Position numbers and translations under genes: made by a program
NCBI RefSeq assembly: GCF_040274945.1
Contig: NZ_JBEMAR010000005.1
Span: 161,187 to 225,186 of the forward strand
Source: Carnobacterium_B sp040274945
Lineage (GTDB): Bacteria > Bacillota > Bacilli > Lactobacillales > Carnobacteriaceae
Direction of reading: 5' to 3'
DNA length: 64,000 nt
The notes under the pieces: model-generated
What the model was told of the DNA's origin: nothing
What the model saw: the letters and a program-made list of their open reading frames with translations, nothing else
Databases searched by the model: none
Shown: positions 52,173-61,464 of the stretch, one piece after another
How positions within the stretch are numbered: the stretch's first letter is position 1
Layout of the letters: every line of letters begins with the position of its first letter

Positions 52173-53555
52173 ATGGAACGTGTCCACATTTATCATACAA
52201 ACGATATTCATTCTCACTTTGAAAATTGGCCAAGAATTTCTGCTTATTTACGAGAAGAGTCTAAACGATTGGAACAAGAAAATGAAACGGTATTTTCATT
52301 TGATATTGGAGACGCCTGTGATCGAGTCCATCCTTTGACGGAAGCAACAGATGGAACAGCAAATATCTTGTTACTGAATGAAATTGGATATGATGCAGTT
52401 ACGATTGGAAACAATGAAGGTATTGGAAGCTCAAAAAAACAATTGAGTCACTTATACGATGAAGCTAATTTTCCTGTTGTGATCTCAAACTTATTCGATG
52501 CAAAAACAGGGTATCCGCCAGAATGGGCAAAAATTTTCCATGTCATTCAAACAAAATCTGGTCATAAAATCGGTTTGTTTGGTTTAACGGCACCTTTTCC
52601 AACAAGTTATAAACCGATTGGCTGGGATGTGAAAAATCCGGACGAAGTGATAGGAGACATTCTAGAAATGATTACTCCTTTAGTGGATTCCATTGTTTTA
52701 CTGTCTCATCTTGGCATTGGTGAAGATCAACGCATTGCTGAACTGTATCCAATGATCTCCGTTATTATCGGTTCCCACACACATCACTTGTTGCCACATG
52801 GGAAAGTTGTTAGAAATACATTGCTTGCAGCCGCCGGTAAATACGGCCAGTACGTTGGACATATTGAATTAGAGATCGAAAGAAATAAAATCATAGCGGC
52901 TAAGGCAACCGTTAAGGAAACAGCTACAATAAAAGCACCTGAAAATGAAACTGAGATGATCGAATCTTATGAACTAATGGGACATCAATTGCTAAATGAA
53001 CAGGTAATGGCAGCTATACCGGCAACTTTCCCTGTAAATTGGCAAGGCAAATCTGAACTTGTTGAAATTGGATTAGAAGCTCTTAAAGAATATGCACACA
53101 CAGATGCGGCTATTTTAAATGCGGGGCTATTTATGCAGCCATTGGTTGAGGGAACGGTCACGAAAGATGACTTGCACAAAATCTTACCTCATCCTATGCG
53201 TATTTTAAGGTGCACACTAGATGGAGAAAATCTTATTCGTATGATTTATGAAATGGAAAAAAATCGCTTGTTCTTGAGAAATTTCCCAATTAAAGGTATT
53301 GGATTTAGAGGAAAAGTTTTTGGCGAAATCTGTTACAATGGAGTAGCATATGATAAAATAACCGGTGAAGTCTCTTGGTTAGGAAAACCGATAGAGCGAA
53401 CCAAACAATACACATTCGCTACAGTAGATCATTTCATGTTTATTCCTTTTTTTCCGACGATTGAAATCAAAGGGGAGAACGAAGTGCTGTTTCCTTATTT
53501 TATACGCAATGTTGTAGGTCAATATTTAAAAAAGCATTACCCAACAGAGAAATGA
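52173..53555 (+). CDS. Bifunctional metallophosphatase/5'-nucleotidase (YunD-like)
   Basis: A 460-residue two-domain enzyme without signal peptide. The N-terminal calcineurin-type phosphoesterase has HTNDIHSHFE, FDIGDACDR, TIGNNEG, LLSHLG and SHTHH metal motifs. The C-terminal 5'-nucleotidase domain includes AAILNAGLF and LPHPMRIL. The cytosolic location and length fit Bacillus YunD. Start set at ATG 52173 because AAAGGA (52159-52164) lies 8 bp upstream and overlaps the alternative ATG 52164. Followed by yutD. Confidence 0.85.
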   Translation: MERVHIYHTNDIHSHFENWPRISAYLREESKRLEQENETVFSFDIGDACDRVHPLTEATDGTANILLLNEIGYDAVTIGNNEGIGSSKKQLSHLYDEANFPVVISNLFDAKTGYPPEWAKIFHVIQTKSGHKIGLFGLTAPFPTSYKPIGWDVKNPDEVIGDILEMITPLVDSIVLLSHLGIGEDQRIAELYPMISVIIGSHTHHLLPHGKVVRNTLLAAAGKYGQYVGHIELEIERNKIIAAKATVKETATIKAPENETEMIESYELMGHQLLNEQVMAAIPATFPVNWQGKSELVEIGLEALKEYAHTDAAILNAGLFMQPLVEGTVTKDDLHKILPHPMRILRCTLDGENLIRMIYEMEKNRLFLRNFPIKGIGFRGKVFGEICYNGVAYDKITGEVSWLGKPIERTKQYTFATVDHFMFIPFFPTIEIKGENEVLFPYFIRNVVGQYLKKHYPTEK

Positions 53556-53590
53556 ATAAGATGGATGGATTATGAAAGCAGGTGAACGCA

Positions 53591-54415
53591 ATGACAAGTG
53601 AAAACGAAACAACTAAAGAACGAGCTCAGGAGACAAAATCACATAAAAAAGCCGTTCCAGCAAAAAAAAGACCGATTAAACCAAGACCCAAAAAGCGAGT
53701 GAAAGAATCGCAACCGGCTCCAACTGCAATAGAAGAAAATCGCAGTACTGAAGACTCAGGTGAACATACAGTTGATAAAGACGTACAAGAACTAATTAAA
53801 CCAGTTGAGGAACCAGTCGTTCAAAGAATTGATGCTACTACTATTATGATAGAAGGCAAAAAGTTCGAAATCGTACAAAATTATCGAGATGCTTTTGATG
53901 CAGAGCGATTAGGTGAGCGTTACAGCGAGATTTTAAATAAATACGATTATGTTGTAGCGGACTGGGGTTTTGAACAAATGCGATTGAAAGGTTTTTACGA
54001 TAACCGTAACCGGAAAGTTCCTCAAGATCAACGCATTGCTAATCTTCAGGATTATTTGTACGAGTACTGCAATTTTGGCTGTCCTTATTTTGTCTTGCAA
54101 CGTGTAGATGACAAAAAAGAACGAATTAAAACGAGCAAACCTAAAAGACGCAGAACACAAAAAAGTAAAAGTCCAACAAACGAAAAAGTGATTAAACAAG
54201 CTCAACCAAAAAATACAGACTCAAAACAAAGCACAACAGTAAATCCTAAAAAGTCATCCGATAGAGTGAAAGCTAAAAAAGATTTTGTCAAAAAGGAAAT
54301 TTCACCAGTTGAGAAATCAGTTGAAAAAAATAGTCCAAAAGAAACAGTTGAAACAGTAAAGGATGCTAAAGGTAAACGCCAATACAGTATCCGTCGTAAA
54401 GTTGTTCCAAAATAA
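53591..54415 (+). CDS. yutD: YutD-domain protein with basic low-complexity flanks
   Basis: A 274-residue protein. The compact YutD (DUF1027) domain spans residues ~80-175 (KKFEIVQNYRDAFDAERLGE, YDYVVADWGFEQMRLKGFY and CNFGCPYFVL). The flanks are Lys/Pro/Glu-rich and look disordered; the C-terminal flank is longer than in Bacillus. Start at ATG 53591 with AGGTG 6 bp upstream. Function unknown, but the gene order with yutF and a TIGR01906 protein is conserved in Firmicutes. Confidence 0.8.
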   Translation: MTSENETTKERAQETKSHKKAVPAKKRPIKPRPKKRVKESQPAPTAIEENRSTEDSGEHTVDKDVQELIKPVEEPVVQRIDATTIMIEGKKFEIVQNYRDAFDAERLGERYSEILNKYDYVVADWGFEQMRLKGFYDNRNRKVPQDQRIANLQDYLYEYCNFGCPYFVLQRVDDKKERIKTSKPKRRRTQKSKSPTNEKVIKQAQPKNTDSKQSTTVNPKKSSDRVKAKKDFVKKEISPVEKSVEKNSPKETVETVKDAKGKRQYSIRRKVVPK

Positions 54416-54445
54416 ATGAATAAAGATAAAGGTTGGGTTAAGTAA

Positions 54446-55210
54446 ATGAAGTACAAAGGATATTTAATTGATTTAGATGGAACCATGTATCGTGGAAAAG
54501 AGCCAATTCCAGCGGCTGCGCGATTCATTAAAAGACTACAAGAAAGAAAGATTCCTTATTTATTTGTTACCAATAATTCTTCTAAAACACAAAAAGAAGT
54601 TGCTGATAATTTAATTCAAAACTTTGGTGTTCAAACGTCTGAAAAAGAGGTATACACTAGCTCGTTAGCGACTGCAGACTACCTCACTTCACTTGGTGGA
54701 GGAAAAAAAGTCTACATTATAGGAGAAACAGGACTTAGAAGCGCGTTGAAAGATGCGGGCTTTATTGAAGATGAAGAAAACCCGGACTACGTGGTTGTGG
54801 GAATCGATCGCCAAGTTACGTATCATGATTTTGAAGTTGCAACTTTAGCGATTCATAGAGGAGCTCGCTTTATCGCGACAAATAAAGATACCAATTTACC
54901 GAGTGATAAAGGAATGGTACCGGGTGCTGGTTCATTAGTAGCCTTACTGATAGCCTCAACAAGAGTTCAGCCTACTTTTATCGGGAAACCAGAAGCAATT
55001 ATTATGGAAGAAGCCATCAAAACGATTGGGTTAACAAAGGAAGAGGTTATCATGGTTGGGGACAACTACGAAACTGATATTTTAGCCGGTATTCACAATG
55101 ATGTTGACACCTTACTAGTGCTGACAGGTTTTACCTCTCTAACAGATTTAGAACTTGTGGAAGAACAACCCACCTATTTACTAAATTCATTGGATGAGTG
55201 GGTGTTCTAG
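54446..55210 (+). CDS. yutF: HAD-IIA phosphatase, YutF/NagD-like
   Basis: A 254-residue HAD subfamily IIA sugar-phosphatase. Motif I is YLIDLDGTMYRGKE at the N-terminus, motif II FVTNNSSKT, and motifs III/IV FIGKPEAIIM with VGDNYETDI near the end; the large C2 cap lies between. It dephosphorylates small phosphorylated metabolites in the cytosol. It lies 30 bp after yutD and overlaps the next gene. Confidence 0.85.
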   Translation: MKYKGYLIDLDGTMYRGKEPIPAAARFIKRLQERKIPYLFVTNNSSKTQKEVADNLIQNFGVQTSEKEVYTSSLATADYLTSLGGGKKVYIIGETGLRSALKDAGFIEDEENPDYVVVGIDRQVTYHDFEVATLAIHRGARFIATNKDTNLPSDKGMVPGAGSLVALLIASTRVQPTFIGKPEAIIMEEAIKTIGLTKEEVIMVGDNYETDILAGIHNDVDTLLVLTGFTSLTDLELVEEQPTYLLNSLDEWVF

Positions 55211-55839
55211 TGAAAGAAAAAGCCCTTCATGTAGTAGGAATAATTAGTTTGTTTTTATTTATCGTATCATTTTCCATAGTACTAACGATTAATTTGACGC
55301 CCCTATATGCTTTTGATATTGATTACTTAAAAATCTCTCAAAATGTTGGGTTGTCAAAAGAAACATTAATGGAAAACTATCGAGTATTATTAAATTATTT
55401 AAACTTGCCTTGGATAACCGAATTGAACTTTCCGAATTTTCCAAGTTCAGAAAGCGGGTTGTTTCATTTTTATGAAGTCAAACGATTGTTTATTTTGGAC
55501 TACGTTATCGCAATGATTACAGCGGTAGGATCATTCTTTTATCTTCGCTACATCAAAAAAAATCAATTGTTTTGGAAATTGGTTCGCCCATTTCAAGTTG
55601 CGATAGCTGTTCCGTTTGTCGTGCTCTTTATGATAGCTGTCAGCTTTGATCAGCTATTTGTAGCTTTTCATAAAGTTTTTTTTAATAACGATGCTTGGCT
55701 GTTCAATCCTTCTACGGATCCGATTATTTTAGCATTGCCAGAAACCTTCTTCATGCATTGCTTTATTTTAGCTTTCGCATTAATTGAACTGCAAATTATT
55801 TTTGGGTATTTTTACACTAAACGAAAAGCGTTTCATTAA
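55210..55839 (+). CDS. TIGR01906-type integral membrane protein
   Basis: A ~209-residue protein with about four transmembrane helices (near residues 7-27, 100-120, 131-150 and 180-200). The extracytoplasmic loop has ENYRVLLNYLNLPW and FPSSESGLFHFYEVK, matching the family defined as TIGR01906. The GTG start at 55210 overlaps the yutF TAG by one base; an upstream in-frame GTG at 55198 is possible. Function unknown. Confidence 0.8.
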   Translation: MKEKALHVVGIISLFLFIVSFSIVLTINLTPLYAFDIDYLKISQNVGLSKETLMENYRVLLNYLNLPWITELNFPNFPSSESGLFHFYEVKRLFILDYVIAMITAVGSFFYLRYIKKNQLFWKLVRPFQVAIAVPFVVLFMIAVSFDQLFVAFHKVFFNNDAWLFNPSTDPIILALPETFFMHCFILAFALIELQIIFGYFYTKRKAFH

Positions 55840-55841
55840 AA

Positions 55842-55887
55842 AATAAGACCCCACTACTCAAATTTGAGTAGTGGGGTCTTATTTTTA
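55842..55887. terminator. Bidirectional intrinsic terminator
   Basis: AATAAGACCCCACTACTCAA and its perfect complement form a palindrome with T-tracts both ways, between the TIGR01906-type gene and pgpA. Confidence 0.9.
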
Positions 55888-55895
55888 GTTCATGA

Positions 55896-56402
55896 TTATT
55901 GTGTAATATCACTTTTGGTGGGCTGAGCATGTGCTAGACGACTAGCAGCGGCGGCCGCAATAGCTCCAACGATATCATCTAAGAATGTATGGACTTCGTT
56001 GTCATCATGACTGTTTAATTTTTTTAGAATGCCAGGTTTGATTTTATCAATATAGCCATAGTTGGTAAAACCAATTGAACCGTAGACATTTACGATTGAA
56101 AGAGCCATGATCTCGTCAATACCATATAGTCCTTCATCATCCACAATGATATCCAGTAAAGGATTCATCAATTGTTTTTTCTCTGCTAAAATATCTAATT
56201 GAATTCCAGTTAGGACCGTATTTTGGACTTCTCTTTTTTTGAGAACGGCTTCTACGTGTTCTAAACAGACTTCATAAGATAAATCGTTGATATAAGACTG
56301 TTGTAAAAACATAACTAATTCGGCAATATCTTTTAATTTAACGCCACGTTGGTCTAATAATTCTAAAGCTTTTTTGTGTAACTCATTTGTATCTTTTACC
56401 AT
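55896..56402 (-). CDS. pgpA: Phosphatidylglycerophosphatase A (YutG-like)
   Basis: A 168-residue protein of the PgpA family, which removes phosphate from phosphatidylglycerol phosphate. Firmicute YutG forms are soluble. MNPLLDIIVDDEGLYGIDE holds the conserved acidic residues; NVYGSIGFTNYGYIDK and HTFLDDIVGAIAAAAASRL complete the signature. GGAGG precedes the ATG. Convergent with the TIGR01906 gene. Confidence 0.85.
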   Translation of the reverse strand: MVKDTNELHKKALELLDQRGVKLKDIAELVMFLQQSYINDLSYEVCLEHVEAVLKKREVQNTVLTGIQLDILAEKKQLMNPLLDIIVDDEGLYGIDEIMALSIVNVYGSIGFTNYGYIDKIKPGILKKLNSHDDNEVHTFLDDIVGAIAAAAASRLAHAQPTKSDITQ

Positions 56403-56596
56403 TCATATCCCTCCGTTTTAAGTATAAATTAATTATACTAGAAAGCTGAACAAATGACTTGCAATAACCATTTAACAAATTGTTCAAACTAGTAGACCAA
56501 TACCTAATTTCCGAATCTTATTCGGTGGTTTGTAACAGAAATAAGAAAAACTGTGACTTAGGTAAACGATGAACTAACAGCTTTTTATACCGCTTC

Positions 56597-57589
56597 TTAA
56601 AATAGACTTGTGCTGTGCATGGGTTGTACTCGTTCGTCTGGATTGATGTAACTCATGGCATTGTTAATGGCAGTCGGAGCCTCTCCAAATCCGGTCGCAA
56701 TTAATTTGATTTTACCTTCATAAGTACAGATATCACCCGCTGCATAAATACCAGGAACTGTGGTTTCCATCTTTGTATTCACGGGGATTTCATTACGTTT
56801 CACGTCAAATCCCCATTTTTTCATTGGTCCAATGGAAGAGGTAAACCCGTAATTAATCAAAAAATCATCGATTTCAAGTTCTTTTTCACTTTCGCCTCTG
56901 ACTTCTTTTAATTGAACAGATTCAATCTGTGGATGATGCCCTTTAATTGCCACTGGGATATAAGGAGTGATCATCTCAACAGTTGATTGTTCGAGTAAGG
57001 ACACGCTGTGTTCCAAAGCTCTAAATTTATTTCTTCTATGGATGAGATACACTTTTTTTGCAAATGGTTCAAGAGCCAGTGCCCAGTCGACCGCAGAATC
57101 GCCACCACCACAAATCGCTACCGTACGATCTTTAAACTGCTCAATATTATTCACATAATAATGAAGGGTATTGCCTTCGTACTCATCGGCTTGATCTAAT
57201 TCCAATCTACGAGGTTGGAACGCTCCGTTTCCAGCAGTGATAATGATCGCCTTTGAATAGTGGACATCTTTGGCAGTTGTTAATTCGAACAGTCCGTCAT
57301 CATTCTTAATGACATCAATCACTTCTTCTTCCAAACAAATCTTTGGGTCAAAACGAGAGATTTGCTCAGAAAGGTTATCAATTAATTTTTGTCCCGTCAC
57401 TACGGGCAGTGCTGCGATATCATAGATATTTTTTTCAGGATATAGCATACTTAACTGTCCACCTAACTGAGGCAAACTTTCAATTATTTTAACTTTTGCA
57501 TTGCGCATCCCGCCGTAAAAAGCAGCAAACATGCCAACAGGTCCACCACCAATAATCGTAATATCAAAGACTTCTTTAGTAGTATTCAA
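56597..57589 (-). CDS. yumC: Ferredoxin/flavodoxin-NADP+ reductase, YumC type
   Basis: A 330-residue thioredoxin-reductase-like FAD enzyme. The FAD motif ITIIGGGPVGMFAAFYGGMR is at the N-terminus, the NADPH motif AICGGGDSAVDWAL in the middle and PGIYAAGDICTYEGKIKLIA at the end. The CxxC redox pair of thioredoxin reductase is absent, as expected for YumC-type FNR. Start set at TTG 57589 with GGAGGA 8 bp upstream. It supplies or drains electrons through ferredoxin or flavodoxin. Confidence 0.85.
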   Translation of the reverse strand: MNTTKEVFDITIIGGGPVGMFAAFYGGMRNAKVKIIESLPQLGGQLSMLYPEKNIYDIAALPVVTGQKLIDNLSEQISRFDPKICLEEEVIDVIKNDDGLFELTTAKDVHYSKAIIITAGNGAFQPRRLELDQADEYEGNTLHYYVNNIEQFKDRTVAICGGGDSAVDWALALEPFAKKVYLIHRRNKFRALEHSVSLLEQSTVEMITPYIPVAIKGHHPQIESVQLKEVRGESEKELEIDDFLINYGFTSSIGPMKKWGFDVKRNEIPVNTKMETTVPGIYAAGDICTYEGKIKLIATGFGEAPTAINNAMSYINPDERVQPMHSTSLF

Positions 57590-57676
57590 AACTAAATTCC
57601 TCCAATGGTGCAATTTTTTTCTTTCAAATTGTCTTAAAGTATAGCATATAAGACATATGTAGCTATAGTTGGAAAT

Positions 57677-57726
57677 AAAAATGGTCCTTTAACTGCGTGT
57701 ATCTTTCAAGGCAGCTAAAAGGACCA
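57677..57726 (-). terminator. Intrinsic terminator of yuiD
   Basis: On the minus strand TGGTCCTTTTAGCTGC pairs with GCAGTTAAAGGACCA, followed by TTTTTA. Confidence 0.85.
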
Positions 57727-57745
57727 ATAAAAAGGTGAAGAAAGA

Positions 57746-58249
57746 TTATAAAATAGAAAAGTAAGTTAATATAGCTTGTGTAGCAAAAGCGACTAAAATA
57801 CCGGTAAGAATCCCAAAGAAAACTTCAATCGGCTTATGGCCTAAATATTCTTTTAAGTGGCGCTCAGTTTGTTCATCAACGAGGGCTGCCGAATCGTGAG
57901 AAAGTTTAACCACTTTTTTACTCAACATATGAAAATCGACCACTAATTGATTTAATAAGATTCCTTGTTCGCCACTTTGTCGGCGCACACCCATAGAATC
58001 AAACATAACAATGACTCCAAAGGTACTTGCGATGGCTACAAAAGGTGAAGCAACACCATACTGTAAAGCTAGAGCAGTGATAAGGGCAGATACCGCTGCT
58101 GAATGTGAACTAGGCATTCCGCCAGTAGAAGTAGCTAATGCCCAAGTAGTTTTTCTTTGTAGTAGAAAAGCTACTGGAACTTTAATAATTTGTGCAAATG
58201 TAATAGCTGTAAAAGCCGCAACAAGCGGAAAGTTCGTTAAAATAAGCAT
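57746..58249 (-). CDS. yuiD: YuiD-like divergent PAP2-family membrane protein
   Basis: A 167-residue protein of the DUF212/YuiD family with four hydrophobic segments. TSTGGMPSSHSAAVSAL is the PAP2-like phosphatase motif, and MGVRRQSGEQGILLNQL and GHKPIEVFFG complete the conserved residues, so phosphatase activity on a lipid phosphate is plausible. It precedes yumC on the same strand, with a terminator between. Confidence 0.85.
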   Translation of the reverse strand: MLILTNFPLVAAFTAITFAQIIKVPVAFLLQRKTTWALATSTGGMPSSHSAAVSALITALALQYGVASPFVAIASTFGVIVMFDSMGVRRQSGEQGILLNQLVVDFHMLSKKVVKLSHDSAALVDEQTERHLKEYLGHKPIEVFFGILTGILVAFATQAILTYFSIL

Positions 58250-58450
58250 AGTGTACCATCCTTTAAAAAATTCAATATTCTATTTCATATCATAACATGA
58301 AACAATCTTTTCTTTGACAAAAAAGTGTTAAAGATAGAAAAAAAGAAACAGAAGTAATCTATTTTTTGTTCGATAGCTAAAAAAAATGGCAATACAAGCA
58401 AGATTTCGGTATGATAGAGAAGTAAATATAAAAAATAGGAGGACGATAAA

Positions 58451-59041
58451 ATGTCTGAATTTCCACAATTATCAAATGAAGTAGCAAATAATGAACAAGT
58501 TGCTACCATTAAAACAACAATGGGTGATCTTAAAATTAAATTATTTCCTGAAATTGCCCCTAAAGCGGTAGAGAATTTTGTTAAACTAGCAGAAAGTGGT
58601 TACTACAATGGAATTATTTTCCACCGTGTTATCCCTGATTTTATGATTCAAGGTGGAGACCCAACTGGAACAGGTATGGGAGGAGAAAGCGTCTGGGGAA
58701 GTTCTTTTGAAGATGAATTTTCAGATAAAGCATTTAACCTTAAAGGTGCTCTTTCAATGGCTAATGCAGGTCCTCATACAAACGGAAGCCAATTCTTTAT
58801 CGTGTCAGCTTCTCAAACACCAGCAAATATGATTGGTCAACTTGAAGCAGCGGGTTACCCTGTAGAGATTGTTGAAGCATATAAAGAAAATGGTGGAACA
58901 CCTTGGTTAGATAATCGTCACACTGTTTTTGGCCATGTGATTGAAGGAATGGACGTTGTGGATTCAATCCAAAATGTAAAACGCGGAGCTCAAGACAAAC
59001 CAGTAAACGATATTGTTATTGAAAGCATCGAATTAAACTAA
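58451..59041 (+). CDS. Cyclophilin-type peptidyl-prolyl isomerase
   Basis: A 196-residue cytosolic cyclophilin. The catalytic segment FHRVIPDFMIQGGDPTGTG and NGSQFFIV are intact, and WLDNRHTVFGHVIEGMDVV is the late signature. It speeds proline isomerisation during folding. An insertion around AAGYPVEIVEAYKENGGTP is usual for this Lactobacillales group. AGGAGG lies upstream of ATG 58451; single gene with a terminator. Confidence 0.9.
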   Translation: MSEFPQLSNEVANNEQVATIKTTMGDLKIKLFPEIAPKAVENFVKLAESGYYNGIIFHRVIPDFMIQGGDPTGTGMGGESVWGSSFEDEFSDKAFNLKGALSMANAGPHTNGSQFFIVSASQTPANMIGQLEAAGYPVEIVEAYKENGGTPWLDNRHTVFGHVIEGMDVVDSIQNVKRGAQDKPVNDIVIESIELN

Positions 59042-59046
59042 AAAAG

Positions 59047-59091
59047 AAAACGATCAACAGACGTCATGTCTGCTGATCGTTTATTTTTTTA
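59047..59091 (+). terminator. Intrinsic terminator
   Basis: AAACGATCAACAGAC and GTCTGCTGATCGTTT pair around GTCAT, with T residues after; A residues upstream let it work for the convergent aminotransferase too. Confidence 0.9.
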
Positions 59092-59092
59092 C

Positions 59093-60274
59093 TTAACCTT
59101 TTGGGTGTTCAAATGCATATTTTATACGCTTCAAACCTTCAACAACAGTTTCACGAGGAGCAGCAAAGTTTAGTCGCATGTAGTTTGTTCCCGAAGGTCC
59201 ATAATCCGAACCAGCATTTAAACCGATTTTCCCGACTTGTGCAAAATGATTGGTCAATTGTTTATCAGGAATGTTTAAAGTAGAACAGTCAAACCACAGT
59301 AAGTATGTTCCTTGAGGTCTCATATAAAAAACTTCAGGTAGTTCAGTATCAAAAAACGTACAAATTGTTTCTAAGTTGTTTTTTAAATAAGCCATTAACT
59401 CTTCTAGCCAGGGTTCGCTTGCTGCAAAAGCGGCTTCAGTTGCTGCGTAACCAAATGTATTGATGCTATTCTGTTCTGTTTTGGCTTGAGCTACAATCAA
59501 TTCGTTACGCAGATTCTCGTTTTGAACAAAAATCATTGAATTTTTTATCCCAGCTAAGTTAAATGTTTTAGTAGCTGCCGTTAGAGTAATGACAAAATCT
59601 TTGTATTGTTCCTTAATGGCTGCAACTGAAATGAAATCATTTGGTTGATAAATAAGATCGCCATGTATTTCATCACTGCATAAGATAACGTGGTATTTTT
59701 GACAGAGGTCTGCTAATTGAGCCAATTCTTGTTTGGTCCACACACGACCTCCAGGGTTATGTGGGTTGCTTAAAACAAATAGTTTTACATTTCTTTTTAT
59801 AAACTGTTGTTCTATATCGATGAAATCCATCTTAAACAAACCATCTTCAATGATCAACGAATTTCGAATGACTTTTCGGTTATTCAATGTAATCATATTT
59901 TCAAAAGGGGTGTAAACGGGGTCATGAATCATCACAGTCTCTTGTTCGTTTGTAAAAGTTTGGATCACCAATGCAATACTTGGAACCACTCCAGGAGAGA
60001 ATAAAATATCTTTGGGTTTCAACTGTAAGTTATGACGTTTTTTTTGCCAATCTATGATAGCTTGGTAGAGAGAATCGGGAGGAAACGCATAGCCTAGAAT
60101 ACGGTGATCCACTATTTTTTTCAAAGCATCCAAAATAAAAGGTGAGTTAGCAAAGTCCATATCTGCTACCCACATTGGTAAAACAGCTTCGTCTCCAAAT
60201 AATTGTTTTGAATACCCCCATTTAACACTACTTTGCTCACTGCGATCAATTTGTTCATCAAAGTTCCAAGTCAT
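59093..60274 (-). CDS. MalY/PatB-family PLP-dependent C-S lyase/aminotransferase
   Basis: A 393-residue fold-type I PLP enzyme. The PLP lysine lies in TLTAATKTFNLAGIKNS near residue 230; FVLSNPHNPGGRVWT and CSDEIHGDL carry the Asn and Asp that hold the cofactor, and MRLNFA the C-terminal Arg. MalY/PatB enzymes act as cystathionine beta-lyases and release sulfur or methionine precursors. Single gene; GGAGG precedes the ATG. Confidence 0.85.
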   Translation of the reverse strand: MTWNFDEQIDRSEQSSVKWGYSKQLFGDEAVLPMWVADMDFANSPFILDALKKIVDHRILGYAFPPDSLYQAIIDWQKKRHNLQLKPKDILFSPGVVPSIALVIQTFTNEQETVMIHDPVYTPFENMITLNNRKVIRNSLIIEDGLFKMDFIDIEQQFIKRNVKLFVLSNPHNPGGRVWTKQELAQLADLCQKYHVILCSDEIHGDLIYQPNDFISVAAIKEQYKDFVITLTAATKTFNLAGIKNSMIFVQNENLRNELIVAQAKTEQNSINTFGYAATEAAFAASEPWLEELMAYLKNNLETICTFFDTELPEVFYMRPQGTYLLWFDCSTLNIPDKQLTNHFAQVGKIGLNAGSDYGPSGTNYMRLNFAAPRETVVEGLKRIKYAFEHPKG

Positions 60275-60502
60275 ACAACTATACCTCCAATCTAAAGTTA
60301 GTTTCTATTATATAAGTTAAGTATACTAGTAAAAAGCAAAGAGAGATATTTTTTTCTATGATGCCTCTTTTAAAACCGATACCATAAATAAAGTTTAATT
60401 TTTAAAAATATGAAAACGTATTCTAAATACGCTATGTGTTTATTTATGCTAAAATAAAAATAGAACAAAAATACTCTAGAAATGGATAAGCGAGGTGATA
60501 GG

Positions 60503-60880
60503 ATGAAGTATAAAATTGGCATGGTTATTAAAGGCAAAATTACTGGAATTCAACCTTATGGAGCGTTTGTTTCGCTTGATGAAGAAACACAAGGGCTTAT
60601 CCATATCTCAGAATGCAAACATGGTTTTGTTAAAGACTTAAATGAAGTTTTAACAGTGGGGAATGAAATTGAAGTGATGGTATTAGACATTGATGAATAC
60701 ACAAAAAAAATCAGTTTATCTCTAAGAACGTTAGAGGAAAATACAACATTTCAATATCATCCTAAGAAAAGAAGGCAACATCATGAAAAGATCGGTAAGT
60801 TAGGTTTTACTACAATAAAAGAGTCAATGCCAAAATGGATTGAAGAAGCTAAAGAAGATGAAAAAAACAGGGTAATGTAG
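60503..60880 (+). CDS. S1-domain RNA-binding protein (CvfD/YugI-like)
   Basis: A 125-residue protein with an S1 domain over residues ~5-75 (VIKGKITGIQPYGAFVSLDE, LIHISECKHGFVKDL and GNEIEVMVLDIDEYTKKISLSLR) and a basic tail. It resembles CvfD/YugI (GSP13), which binds ribosomes or RNA and affects virulence and stress. Start at 60503 behind GAGGTG. Cytosolic. Confidence 0.85.
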   Translation: MKYKIGMVIKGKITGIQPYGAFVSLDEETQGLIHISECKHGFVKDLNEVLTVGNEIEVMVLDIDEYTKKISLSLRTLEENTTFQYHPKKRRQHHEKIGKLGFTTIKESMPKWIEEAKEDEKNRVM

Positions 60881-60949
60881 TAAAAAAAATTATTGACCTA
60901 TTGTAAACCAAACAAACGAGCTTAAAACTATAGGTAGAGGTGTAAACTA

Positions 60950-61333
60950 ATGACAGAGAAAAGATGGGTAGCTGGAACTATAATGGCAAAAGGACCAGAA
61001 GGAAAGTATGTTTTTTTAGTGAAAGCAGAAGCTGAAGTACATTCATTCCCTACCACCGAGATTAGTGATGTTAAAACAGGGTTAGCTACTATATTAGAGG
61101 CGTTAAAAATTATTTTACCTATTAAAGCAACTGATTTGAATTTATATGAACTAACAAATGCAGTAGTTAATGATAACCGTATCCCTTTATTTGTTTTTGA
61201 ACTTTATGATGAAGAAGCCGATTATAGACTTCTAACTGAAAGCGGCGATAACTCGCTAACCTGGTTACATTCTGATGAGCTAACAAAAACATTAGAAAAT
61301 TGGGAAATTTCAGGAGTCCCGCAATTTAAATAA
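60950..61333 (+). CDS. Nudix-fold-like protein lacking the Nudix box
   Basis: A 127-residue protein whose start (WVAGTIMAKGPEGKYVFLVK) resembles the first strands of Nudix hydrolases, but the catalytic GX5EX7REUXEEXGU box is not present; the equivalent region reads TTEISDVKTGLATILEALK. It is probably a catalytically dead relative of unknown function in Lactobacillales. Possibly cotranscribed with the S1 protein. A terminator follows. Confidence 0.5.
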   Translation: MTEKRWVAGTIMAKGPEGKYVFLVKAEAEVHSFPTTEISDVKTGLATILEALKIILPIKATDLNLYELTNAVVNDNRIPLFVFELYDEEADYRLLTESGDNSLTWLHSDELTKTLENWEISGVPQFK

Positions 61334-61343
61334 GATTATCTTT

Positions 61344-61378
61344 AACGGTACTTCTCATTCGAGAAATGCCGTTTTTTC
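61344..61378 (+). terminator. Intrinsic terminator
   Basis: AACGG-TAC-TTCTC pairs with GAGAA-ATG-CCGTT around ATTC, followed by TTTTTT. Confidence 0.75.
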
Positions 61379-61464
61379 TTGCTTTTTTTAACTAAAACAA
61401 CTAAAGTTAAGTGGTATGAGAATAGAGTTTATATTCTTTAAAACAATTAATTGGAGGGGTTTAC

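Noticed and set aside
52039..52233. 64-codon minus-strand ORF upstream of the YunD-like gene
   Set aside because: Overlaps the promoter and start of that gene; no ribosome binding site.
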